From contig NC_013037.1 in the NCBI RefSeq assembly GCF_000023125.1, positions 2,046,001-2,110,000 on the forward strand: 64,000 bases of DNA, given 5' to 3'. This DNA comes from Dyadobacter fermentans DSM 18053. GTDB lineage: Bacteria > Bacteroidota > Bacteroidia > Cytophagales > Spirosomataceae. The position numbers and the translations under genes were made by a program. Shown here piece after piece: positions 45,701-52,493 of this stretch (within the stretch, counting starts at the first letter, position 1; each line of letters starts with the position of its first letter). The notes beneath the pieces were generated by a model, which ran no database searches, was not told the DNA's origin, and saw only the letters and a list, made by a program, of their open reading frames with translations.

Positions 45701-45976
45701 TTGGGTGTGAACTTGCTGCGCAATGCCGGCAAGCAGGATGTGGCCGAAAAATACCTGAAAGGCTGGAAAACGGAACAGGATTCCTTGCGAAATTGGGAGC
45801 TTACCAAAGGCTCCGACGCGCCGGAAGTGCAATGGGTAATGGCCAGGGCCGAGGGTGACGACAGCCGCGCCGCGCAGCTTCAAAAAGAGCTGACAGCGAC
45901 TAAAAAGTATAACATAACCAGCCTCTTTTTCAGGGCTCTTAACCTGGCAGCAATGCGCAAAAAGGAAGATCAGTAA
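42713..45976 (+). CDS. Secreted DUF5107 plus tetratricopeptide-repeat protein
   Basis: The open frame begins at 42602 inside the previous gene. GTG 42713 or ATG 42758 gives the signal segment ending MAGFMLAMLALSPPLHAQ, so one of these is the likely start. The N-terminal half resembles DUF5107/aldose-epimerase-like beta-sandwiches (NPYIKVQVLPEVGGKVMGAVEKSTGEEFVY, GGIEHNFGLDLGHAPW). From about residue 470 the protein is a long array of TPR units (HAMRNFEGARQRYQAVLEKEATHSGALIRLAEYHYRKGEYAQGLDFARKVM and more). At about 1,088 residues it is large but normal for this Bacteroidota type. It probably acts on, or senses, sugar ends in the periplasm; its activity is unknown. Confidence 0.82.
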   Translation: MITFSSISLSPAHARMAGFMLAMLALSPPLHAQHAGISERVQPMKTYPYSDPSPLPVMGIGKKVAPFYPYNVFDGYTNKSTTQNWKIVELENPYIKVQVLPEVGGKVMGAVEKSTGEEFVYTNHVMKFRAIGIRGPWTSGGIEHNFGLDLGHAPWAAAPVDYVMQTNADGSVTCTVGGLDLASRTQWRVKIVLPKDKAYFETQSLWYNPLPLHDAYLSWENAAFRASDDMQFFFPGTHHVGHDGNASPWPLDEKGVDLSYYKNNNSGGDKSYHVVGTHTEWFGGYWHDRKFGFGHWAPYSDAPGKKLWIWSRAREGAIWEDLLTDKDGQYIEAQSGVTLNQAAERSGFHSPFNQKSLGPYYSETKTEYWFPVKGSGGMADASPYGTLNVVAGGDSLKIYLNPISAIRDTLKVTMGGQTVHRELLSLKPMDVYSKAIALPQSGANGKPVRVAVGNDRLVWASRPEKVLDRPLLSADKQDFHSAERLFELAEDEHAMRNFEGARQRYQAVLEKEATHSGALIRLAEYHYRKGEYAQGLDFARKVMAENTYHGGANYLYGALHRKLGDLTKAEEALSVAAWTMEYRSGAYTQLAGIALQKNDFEKAESDARKALDYNRNNLAAYQLLGTALRKLNKPEQAIETWKALLAIDPLSHYAHFEQYLLDPRQANRATFQDAIRNELPHETYLELAMDYVNQGQNAEAKQLLALAPAYPTVSYWLAYLHRDSNPSESKKHLQNAIAMSAERVFPFRTESIPVLIWAENQHSSWKNRYYLGLIYWHISDKENAGKQFAACQNEPDYAPFYMARGILFQNEAPGKAQADFVKANQMNAKEWRSWHYITQFYHSQKSEEKALENARKAFERFADNPVIGIDYAKSLLDAGKFEASLKILDKVQVLPQEGAREGHTLYVTAHLANALALAENKKYKDALKSLEKARLWPEHLGTGKPHEPDTRLIDYLAAYCEAQLGHAEKARRYEQAIVDYSLNPDKAGNRNAFSNYLGVNLLRNAGKQDVAEKYLKGWKTEQDSLRNWELTKGSDAPEVQWVMARAEGDDSRAAQLQKELTATKKYNITSLFFRALNLAAMRKKEDQ

Positions 45977-45978
45977 GC

Positions 45979-48006
45979 ATGATGATTTTGAAAAACAGCG
46001 TGATCATTTTGGGGAAAAACAATGGATATGCCAGGCGGCTGCTCGCCGGTGTGCTGCTGGTGGCGGCATGCATAAATGCGTACGCCCAGCCCGCGCGAAA
46101 GGCCATTATCGAAGACCGGACGCATTACAGCGAGGTTTTCAGGGAAACGCGCAACGTCCGTCTCATTCTCCCGCCCGATTACTACCAGCATCCCGAAAGG
46201 CGGTATCCGGTGATTTACTATTTCCACGGCAATGCGGGGCGGTTCAATGGCCCTGCCGAGGGCGAAGTTTCCCGCTCGGGCGAGGCGCGGTATTATGACG
46301 AGTTCAATGGCAACTACGAGCGTTGCGGGCCTGATTCGCTCGACAATTTCGCGACCTACGTAGCTGGTCATGATGTGATTATCGCCAAATGGGACGGCTA
46401 TGTGCCGGCCCAATACCCGCGCCCTTACGACATCGCGCCGGTGAAGGAAGACCGGCAGTTTACCGACTACTTCCCCGAATTCGTGCGCTATGTCGATACG
46501 CATTACCGCACCCGGGCCTACCGCGAGGCACGGGCGGTTTCAGGGCTGAGTATGGGCGGGTTTATGTCGATGCTGGTGGCGTCCAAATACCCGCATTTGT
46601 TGTCCAGCGCTTCGTTTTTTTGCCCTTCGGCATCATTTACCGTCGGTCCGAAAGCGTTGCAGATTTACACGCCTTTCAAGGAAATGGGGCGAAATTTTGT
46701 GGGGTTGCCCATTCGGATGCATCTGGGCAGCAAGGATTTTCTGCGCCAGCACGACCAGGAAATAGATCAGGCGTATAAAACATTGGAACTGAACTACGAA
46801 AGCTGGCATTACGGCATCGGCTATTTCCGGGGATTTCATAATGCGGTCAATATCCAGTCCCAATTCGATTTCCACATGCATTACTTCCGCATGCCGCTCG
46901 CGAAGCCGGAAAAGTGGCACCATATTGATGTTTTTCCCAATTTTTCAGTCTGGAATTACGACGTGAAGTCCGACCGGAAAATCCCCGGTTTCACCATCCT
47001 CGACGACGTCCGGCGTGAAGGGTTTAGTTTACACACCAAACAATGGCTCCCCGATGGCCCGGCCGTCCCGAACCTGGCTGTGAACCTGACCAGCGACAGC
47101 ATTTACCCGCCCAATACCCGTTTTGAGCTGATCCAGCTGGAAGTTACTTCCCGCAAAATCTCGCGCACCAGCGTAACCAGCGATGCCAAAGGCCGCATTC
47201 AATGGAATGGAACGGGTCTGCAAACCAATGTGGGGCTATACCTCACCGGCGATGCTGGCCATATCACGATGGCCACCTATACCCTCGACCGGCAGATGCC
47301 CGCCGTGGGCGACATTGTCACGCTGAGCCCGCTCCTGTTCAACAAAGGCGGCGCGGCGGTAGACTCCATTCGCATGGAGCTCATCGCGCAGGACGAAGAG
47401 GTGGAAGTAATGGACGTGGCAACGACCATTGGAAAAATTGCGCAGGGCGCATTGCACGAGAAGACCGGCTTTAAAATCCGCTCCCGCAATGCAAACCTCG
47501 ACCGCGCCAAGCTTAAACTGATATTGACCTATAATGGCAAAAAAGACCAGTTTTTGCTCGAAGTGCCTTTTTATTCACCTCAATCCACCCTTGTGAATTT
47601 CAAAATCGCAGACGGCCAGAATGTGAACCTCGAACAGGAAAAGCAGACGCGCGTTGGCGAAGGAAACGGCAATGGAATCGCCAATCCCGGCGAGTGGATC
47701 AGCATTTTTACGAAATCGGACCTGGATTCCCTGCACGATTTCGGACTGCAATTGTATACCAAAGATCCGTATGTGGCAATGAGCAACCGGCGAATGTTGT
47801 TTTTCGGCCGAAACGACTGGTCGGGTGCGCAGCGGCTCACCTCGCAGGTTCAGATCAGGCCCGATTGCCCGGATGGACATGAAATCGCGTTTTACGGCAT
47901 TTACGAATATCCTAAAACCGGCAACACACGCCGCGACAGCCACGGCGCGCATTCGTTCATCCGCGAAACGAAGCGGGTTTCATTTAAAGTGAAAGTGAAA
48001 AAATAG
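45979..48006 (+). CDS. Secreted alpha/beta-hydrolase esterase with C-terminal beta domains
   Basis: The 675-residue protein has a signal peptide (VLLVAACINAYAQ). Residues about 45-310 form an esterase D/CE1-like hydrolase: RLILPPDYYQHPERRYPVIYYFHGNAG, nucleophile Ser in VSGLSMGGFMSM, and later HLGSKDFLRQHDQEID and GFHNAVN for the acid and His regions. The last 350 residues are beta-rich domains (RFELIQLEVTSRKISRTSV, GDIVTLSPLLFNKGGAAVDSIRMEL). It may remove acyl groups from the glycan attacked by the neighbouring hydrolase. It starts 2 bases after the DUF5107-TPR stop. Confidence 0.85.
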   Translation: MMILKNSVIILGKNNGYARRLLAGVLLVAACINAYAQPARKAIIEDRTHYSEVFRETRNVRLILPPDYYQHPERRYPVIYYFHGNAGRFNGPAEGEVSRSGEARYYDEFNGNYERCGPDSLDNFATYVAGHDVIIAKWDGYVPAQYPRPYDIAPVKEDRQFTDYFPEFVRYVDTHYRTRAYREARAVSGLSMGGFMSMLVASKYPHLLSSASFFCPSASFTVGPKALQIYTPFKEMGRNFVGLPIRMHLGSKDFLRQHDQEIDQAYKTLELNYESWHYGIGYFRGFHNAVNIQSQFDFHMHYFRMPLAKPEKWHHIDVFPNFSVWNYDVKSDRKIPGFTILDDVRREGFSLHTKQWLPDGPAVPNLAVNLTSDSIYPPNTRFELIQLEVTSRKISRTSVTSDAKGRIQWNGTGLQTNVGLYLTGDAGHITMATYTLDRQMPAVGDIVTLSPLLFNKGGAAVDSIRMELIAQDEEVEVMDVATTIGKIAQGALHEKTGFKIRSRNANLDRAKLKLILTYNGKKDQFLLEVPFYSPQSTLVNFKIADGQNVNLEQEKQTRVGEGNGNGIANPGEWISIFTKSDLDSLHDFGLQLYTKDPYVAMSNRRMLFFGRNDWSGAQRLTSQVQIRPDCPDGHEIAFYGIYEYPKTGNTRRDSHGAHSFIRETKRVSFKVKVKK

Positions 48007-48008
48007 CG

Positions 48009-48278
48009 ATGGAAAACCAGTCCAGCCGGATATCGGTCTATGCCAGCGACACCAACCAGGTTTTGAGCAGGCTTTTGCAGGTATTCGGCAAAAGCCGCTT
48101 CGAGGTGAGCTACATGCAGGTTTTCGCCACGGAAGACGACCATTTAAAACGGATCATCGTGGAAGCCGCATTTCCAAAAGAGATGATGACGTTGATCCTC
48201 GCACGCATCGAAAAAATCATAGAAGTACACCGCGCCTTCGCCCACCGTGACGACGACGCGGACCCGACCGCCATTTGA
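48009..48278 (+). CDS. Stand-alone ACT-domain protein (IlvN/IlvM-like)
   Basis: The 89-residue cytoplasmic protein follows the esterase stop by 2 bases. RISVYASDTNQVLSRLLQVFGKSRFEVSYMQVFAT followed by LKRIIVEAAF and an alpha helix fits the beta-alpha-beta-beta-alpha-beta pattern of ACT domains. It most resembles acetolactate synthase small subunits. No synthase large subunit is encoded in the window. A regulatory small-molecule-binding role next to the DeoR regulator is possible. The fold call is moderate and the function is not known. Confidence 0.6.
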   Translation: MENQSSRISVYASDTNQVLSRLLQVFGKSRFEVSYMQVFATEDDHLKRIIVEAAFPKEMMTLILARIEKIIEVHRAFAHRDDDADPTAI

Positions 48279-48293
48279 GCGGCCCGTCATGAG

Positions 48294-48330
48294 TTTTGCC
48301 CGTGCTTATGGTTGAATATTGCTACATTTG
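48294..48330 (+). promoter_or_regulatory. Candidate promoter of the DeoR-family regulator
   Basis: TACATTTG (48323-48330) is an exact match to the Bacteroidota -7 box TAnnTTTG. TTTTG at 48294-48298 could serve as the -33 element, but the 24-base spacer is slightly long. The pair lies about 80 bases before the regulator start. Confidence 0.45.
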
Positions 48331-48410
48331 CAAGCTGGTTTGCCCGGCCCGACATTGCTTACCAATGCCCCTGGATCGACAAAAAGTTATAGAATAAACG
48401 GATTAACTCC

Positions 48411-49169
48411 ATGAAAAAGACCGCACAGCGCCGCTCGCTTATATTGCAAAAACTGGATGAGTTGGGTGAAGTGAATGTGAACGATTTGAGTGAAATGCTG
48501 GAAGTGAGCGAAGTCACCATCCGCAACGACCTCGACAAGCTGGAAAACAGCAACCTGCTCGTGCGGGCTCACGGCGGCGCTTTCAAGACCAACAACATTG
48601 CCCTGACCGTCACGGAAAAACGGAAGATCAACCACGACACGAAGCGGCTGATCGGCAAAAAGGCCGTGTCGCTCATCAACGAAGGCGACAGCATCATCCT
48701 CGACTCGGGCACGACGACCTTCGAAATATCCAACAACCTCGAAAAATTCAAAAACCTGACGGTGATCAGCAACGCGCTCGACATCGTCAACAACCTCGCC
48801 CAATTTGAGAACTTGCAGGTGTACATGCCCGGCGGTTACCTCAAAGAATTCTCGATGTCGCTCGTAGGCCCGATGGCCGAACGCAACTTCAAACAGCTCT
48901 ATTGCAACAAGTTATTCCTCGGAATCGACGGCATGAAGGCCAACTCCGGCTTCTTCACGCACTACATGGAAGAAGCGCACCTGAACCAGATCATGATCGA
49001 CATCGCCGAAGAAGTCATCATCGTCGCCGACTCCACAAAGTTCAAAAAATCCGGCCTGGCATTCATCTGCGGATTTGAGAAGATTAATAAAGTGGTGACG
49101 GATGAAAAGATTGAAGAAGCGGATTTGAAGATGCTGAAACAGCATAATATTGAGGTGATTATTGCGTAG
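48411..49169 (+). CDS. DeoR/GlpR-family transcriptional regulator (AgaR-like)
   Basis: The 252-residue protein has an N-terminal DeoR helix-turn-helix (RRSLILQKLDELGEVNVNDLSEMLEVSEVTIRNDLDKLEN) and a C-terminal sugar-phosphate-sensing domain of isomerase type (SIILDSGTTTFEISNNL, FLGIDGM, EEVIIVADSTKFKKSGLAFIC). Such regulators respond to phosphorylated sugars; AgaR controls N-acetylgalactosamine genes in other bacteria. Given the nearby AgaS, kinase, aldolase and GH123 genes, it is the likely local regulator, possibly binding the ACTTTC motifs at 35.2, 38.3 and 53.6 kb. Confidence 0.92.
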   Translation: MKKTAQRRSLILQKLDELGEVNVNDLSEMLEVSEVTIRNDLDKLENSNLLVRAHGGAFKTNNIALTVTEKRKINHDTKRLIGKKAVSLINEGDSIILDSGTTTFEISNNLEKFKNLTVISNALDIVNNLAQFENLQVYMPGGYLKEFSMSLVGPMAERNFKQLYCNKLFLGIDGMKANSGFFTHYMEEAHLNQIMIDIAEEVIIVADSTKFKKSGLAFICGFEKINKVVTDEKIEEADLKMLKQHNIEVIIA

Positions 49170-49253
49170 GAAGGTAAGTTTTATGACCTTGGAACTCGAA
49201 ATTGAATGTAGCGGTTGAAAACTGCGAATGTACATTACTAAAAGTTTTTCGAG

Positions 49254-49478
49254 ATGACGTATAAAACAGTTTGTCCGGTAAAAAACAACCAGGTAATCCT
49301 GACGCTCCCGCCTGATTTTCGTAATAAAAAGGAGGTGACTGTGTATGTTAACGACCAAATCGATGTGAAATCTCAAAAGATTGAAGCATTGAAAATGGCC
49401 GCTAACGACCCGTTATTTCTTGCAGACATCCGCGAGATTCAGGCTGATTTCGGTGCTATCGAAGATGAAACCCTATGA
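49254..49478 (+). CDS. Antitoxin-like protein paired with MazF
   Basis: The 74-residue protein starts MTYKTVCPVKNNQVILTLPPDFRNKKEVTVYVND, similar in shape to swapped-hairpin or small DNA-binding antitoxins, and has an acidic C-terminal tail (ADIREIQADFGAIEDETL) suited to neutralising a toxin. Its stop overlaps the MazF start (ATGA, 49475-49478). The role is assigned from position; the family is uncertain. Confidence 0.7.
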   Translation: MTYKTVCPVKNNQVILTLPPDFRNKKEVTVYVNDQIDVKSQKIEALKMAANDPLFLADIREIQADFGAIEDETL

Positions 49479-49831
49479 TCATAAGAAGATGGTCTATACA
49501 TCGCGCTGATCTGGATCCCGTAGTTGGTTCTGAACAAGGCAAATCCAGGCCCGTTCTGGTAATCAGCGAAGATACCATCAACAACCTTCTGAGTGTTGTA
49601 AATGTAATTCCAATTACGTCCCGGAAGCCAGGCAGGAGAATATATCCCAATGAGGTACTGATCCCGGCAAATAACTTTGGGTTAAGCAACGAGTCCATTA
49701 TCTTATGCCATCAAATCCGCACATTGGACAAACAAAGGCTTTCTACACATTACGGGTCGGTCAATGACCCTGAAAAGCAGATTGAGATTTTGGACGCGCT
49801 TTGCTTCCAATTAGGAATAGAAAAAGGGTAA
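49475..49831 (+). CDS. mazF: MazF/PemK-family endoribonuclease toxin
   Basis: The 118-residue protein has MazF features: RRWSIHRADLDPVVGSEQGKSRPVLVIS at the N-terminus, then VVNVIPITSRKPGRRIYPNEVLIP, SIILCHQIRTLDKQRLS and a final helix. MazF toxins cut mRNA at short sequences and are held inactive by the upstream antitoxin. Translational coupling to the small upstream gene supports a working pair. Function in plasmid-like maintenance or phage defence is not determinable here. Confidence 0.92.
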   Translation: MIIRRWSIHRADLDPVVGSEQGKSRPVLVISEDTINNLLSVVNVIPITSRKPGRRIYPNEVLIPANNFGLSNESIILCHQIRTLDKQRLSTHYGSVNDPEKQIEILDALCFQLGIEKG

Positions 49832-49892
49832 ATTGGAACCTACTGCCAGCTGACCGACGCGCTATTGTATTAGACAAACAATAATAGAAAAG

Positions 49893-50207
49893 ATGAAGGC
49901 ATATACATTAGACGAAGTTCAGGATAAACTGATCGGAAAAATAGGAACTCCGGAGCGTGATATATTTGAGTATGAACTTCAAATGGACTTAATTGGCAAA
50001 GCGATCAAAGAAACCAGAGAAGAAATAAATCTGACGCAAGAGGAATTGGGGAAATTAATTGGTGTTCAAAAAGCGCAAATATCGAGACTTGAAAGTAATG
50101 CAAGTAACGCAACAATGGATATGCTATTGAGGGTTTTCACTGCTTTAAAGGCAAAGGTAAAATTGCAGGTGGAGCTACCGAATCTGAACATCAGCATCGG
50201 AGAGTAA
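49893..50207 (+). CDS. Xre-family antitoxin-like DNA-binding protein (HigA type), orphan
   Basis: The 104-residue protein has a helix-turn-helix in IGKAIKETREEINLTQEELGKLIGVQKAQISRLESNASNATMDMLLRVFTALKAKVKLQVEL, the pattern of HigA antitoxins that follow a HigB/RelE-type toxin. The leading MKAYTLDEVQDKLIGKIGTPERDIFEYEL also fits that family. No toxin gene of that type lies upstream; MazF ends 61 bases before it. It is therefore an orphan or regulates the downstream MNT-HEPN gene. Confidence 0.82.
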   Translation: MKAYTLDEVQDKLIGKIGTPERDIFEYELQMDLIGKAIKETREEINLTQEELGKLIGVQKAQISRLESNASNATMDMLLRVFTALKAKVKLQVELPNLNISIGE

Positions 50208-50246
50208 ATGTATCTTCCTAACACCCGCACAATTCTACACACACAC

Positions 50247-51125
50247 ATGAAAACCTCCATCTCCCACCTCCCCGACCACAAGCAAGAAGAACTAACAGCG
50301 CTCACCAAAGTCATCATAGAAAACACACCAGCCGAAATGATCATTCTTTTCGGCAGCCACGCGCGTGGGGATTGGGTAGAGGATTTTCACGAGAACACTG
50401 AATATGTGAGCGATTATGATATTCTCGTCATTACCAACGACAGGAAATCTGCCAAAGACGGCGAAATATGGTGGAATCTTGGCAAGAAGTTAAGCGGTAA
50501 TGAAGAGAATACAAGAACCACGATCATTCAACACAGCATTGGCTTTGTAAACGACAAAATCGAGCGGAATCAATATTTCTTTGTTGATATTTTAAAGGAA
50601 GGCATTGTGCTATTTGATTCGGGGAAATGTAAATTGGCTGAACCGAAGAATTTGAATCCCGAAGAAAGACAGAAGAAGGCGAAAGAGCAGTTCGCATCAT
50701 GGTTTGACTCGGCAAATAATTTCTTTGAAACTTTCGAATTCCATTTCTATAAAGGCGAAACAAAGCATTCTTATTACAATAATGCCGCATTTGAGCTTCA
50801 TCAGACAACCCAACGATTTTACGTTGCTATTCTTCTGGTTTTCACCGACTATAAACCTAAGATTCACGACATCGAGAAATTAGGAAATCAGGTTGAAAAA
50901 CTGCATCCTCATTTTGCAACGGTTTTCCCGAAAAACACGCCCGAGGAAAAGCGATTGTTTGAATTGCTACAAAAGGCATACATCGATTCGCGCTATAATA
51001 TGAATTACAAAATCGAGAAAGCAGATTTGGAATACCTGGGTGAGCGGGTGAGGCTGTTGAGAGATTTGACGGAACGGATTTGCAAAGAGCGGATTGCGGA
51101 TATGCGAAATTCGAATCCAGGTTGA
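50247..51125 (+). CDS. Fused MNT nucleotidyltransferase-HEPN protein
   Basis: About 292 residues from ATG 50247. The N-terminal minimal nucleotidyltransferase has IILFGSHARGDW (Gly36-Ser37) and SDYDILVI (Asp56, Asp58), the metal-binding pattern, with a longer than usual spacer between GS and DxD. The C-terminal half is a HEPN domain of long helices (WFDSANNFFETFEF, NNAAFELHQTTQRFYVAILLVF, RLFELLQKAYIDSRYNM). In toxin-antitoxin pairs MNT modifies and silences a HEPN ribonuclease; here both are one chain. Fused versions also act in nucleotide-related antiviral systems. It starts 39 bases after the Xre gene. Confidence 0.88.
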   Translation: MKTSISHLPDHKQEELTALTKVIIENTPAEMIILFGSHARGDWVEDFHENTEYVSDYDILVITNDRKSAKDGEIWWNLGKKLSGNEENTRTTIIQHSIGFVNDKIERNQYFFVDILKEGIVLFDSGKCKLAEPKNLNPEERQKKAKEQFASWFDSANNFFETFEFHFYKGETKHSYYNNAAFELHQTTQRFYVAILLVFTDYKPKIHDIEKLGNQVEKLHPHFATVFPKNTPEEKRLFELLQKAYIDSRYNMNYKIEKADLEYLGERVRLLRDLTERICKERIADMRNSNPG

Positions 51126-51559
51126 GCGTTAAATAACTGCATAAAGATTGCTTCCGGCTCCGGAGGAGCCAACTGTTTATAGCAAAAAAGGTGGTCGAGT
51201 TCCCTTGGCTCCGGAGGAGCCTCCTAATCCATTGGCATAACCCAGGAGGCCCCGCCGGGGCCCGGGCATTTAGGGATATGCCCTGCGTAGCTACAAACAG
51301 GGAGCCGCGCTGCGGCTACTTCTAACCCTAGCTAGAACCGTCCCTTACGTTGTTCCATTTCTTGAATAAAAAACAACAAAGATAAGTCGTATTAATAGAT
51401 GACTCGTAGTGTAGTAAATTAAGCAACCCGCTGGCACTGGCCGATCTTTACTACTATCCTTCCTTTTTTTACCATTGGTTGTAAAAAACAATTTTCTAAA
51501 TTGGTAGTTCATCCTGCGAAAGTTACCGTGCTAAATTAACCCTCCAAAATACTTCGATA
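51126..51559. other. Intergenic region containing REP-like palindromes
   Basis: No gene is seen. It holds a short palindrome, GGCTCCGGAGGAGCC (51156-51170), the first full repeat copy (51207-51317), then AT-rich DNA before the small secreted protein gene. Confidence 0.7.
51207..51317. repeat. REP-like palindromic repeat, copy 1
   Basis: A roughly 110-base element shared with 52300-52409. Conserved blocks are GGCTCCGGAGG, CCTCCTAATCCATTGGCATA, AGGAGGCCCCGCCGGGGCCC and TAGCTACAAACAGGG. Hairpins include GGCCCC-GCC-GGGGCC (51248-51262) and AGCCGC-GCT-GCGGCT (51303-51317). The middle 30 bases differ between copies. The structure suggests a dispersed, non-coding, possibly RAYT-mobilised element. 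Confidence 0.85.
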
Positions 51560-52195
51560 ATGAACCACTTTTACAACACAATCAAGGTTTGCACTTTCCT
51601 TCTTGTTCCTTTTTATGTGCATGGCCAAACAAATCATGCTCAGAGATTGGGCCACCTTAAACAGGAAGTAGCTCGGATTGAGAAGCGAATACAGGAAGAG
51701 ACCGATACGTTAAGATCAATTAGGACACAAATTGAGATACTCGAAGATCAGCACTTAACGATGAAATTCGGTAGTAGCGGCGACAATATGTCGTTAACAA
51801 CTACACTTAAAACGGACGGAAAAATCAGAAAATCAAGTGATCCGATTTCGGACGTTATTAAATTCATAAACAAGAAAGACACAGTAAGACTGCTAGGCTA
51901 TCAGGATAATTATTGGATCGTTTCAAGTGGGGACTATTACGGATATCTATCAGAGATTTATGTGCATGAATCAAATGACGTCTTACTATTTAAGAATACA
52001 TTAATAAGGCGAGGCAAAGTGCAGGGAAGCAGCCAGCAACAAATTAAAGAAAGCAATACTGAGTACTCCCCAAGGTACGCACCGAGCACAGATACATACC
52101 GCATCTCCCCATCTAACCGAGTAATTCATACTGGTCCCAGAGGTGGAAGGTACTACATCAATTCGAATGGAAACAAAACATATATCAAGAGATAG
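51560..52195 (+). CDS. Small secreted coiled-coil/SH3-like protein with TGPRGGRYY tail
   Basis: The 211-residue protein has a signal peptide (IKVCTFLLVPFYVHGQ). A coiled coil covers about residues 27-65 (LGHLKQEVARIEKRIQEETDTLRSIRTQIEIL). An SH3-like stretch follows (DTVRLLGYQDNYWIVSSGDYYGYLSEIYV). The tail HTGPRGGRYYINSNGNKTYIKR is a short basic module seen at the ends of many bacterial surface proteins and resembles the PBCV basic adaptor domain. Function is unknown. It is AT-rich and flanked by two copies of the REP-like element. Confidence 0.65.
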   Translation: MNHFYNTIKVCTFLLVPFYVHGQTNHAQRLGHLKQEVARIEKRIQEETDTLRSIRTQIEILEDQHLTMKFGSSGDNMSLTTTLKTDGKIRKSSDPISDVIKFINKKDTVRLLGYQDNYWIVSSGDYYGYLSEIYVHESNDVLLFKNTLIRRGKVQGSSQQQIKESNTEYSPRYAPSTDTYRISPSNRVIHTGPRGGRYYINSNGNKTYIKR

Positions 52196-52299
52196 CCCTA
52201 CTGCTCCGTTTACGGGCGATCCCGGAAGTCAAGCGCTTCATACAGGAGGTGATGACTAGGTCTTACTCGGGAATATTGTCATACCAGAGATTTCGATCT

Positions 52300-52409
52300 G
52301 GCTCCGGAGGTGCCTCCTAATCCATTGGCATAACACAGGAGGCCCCGCCGGGGCCCGTTCCTGGGCCGTGGATTCGGATTAGCTACAAACAGGGTGCCGC
52401 GCTGCGGCA
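52300..52409. repeat. REP-like palindromic repeat, copy 2
   Basis: Second copy in the same orientation as 51207-51317. The terminal hairpin reads TGCCGC-GCT-GCGGCA (52395-52409): both arms changed from copy 1 so that pairing is kept. GGCCCC-GCC-GGGGCC (52341-52355) is identical. The rest of 52196-52493 contains no gene. Confidence 0.85.
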
Positions 52410-52493
52410 CTGGCATTTGGCCAACATTAGGTTATTTGCTGTTCTGAAATCCAGCCTCGCAGAGAAACTTATAAATGGGCTTTCCGCCCGGGA

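Noticed and set aside
51126..52493. Possible CRISPR array from the repeated GC-rich palindromes
   Set aside because: Only two full copies occur about 1.1 kb apart with a gene between them; there are no regular spacers and no cas genes.
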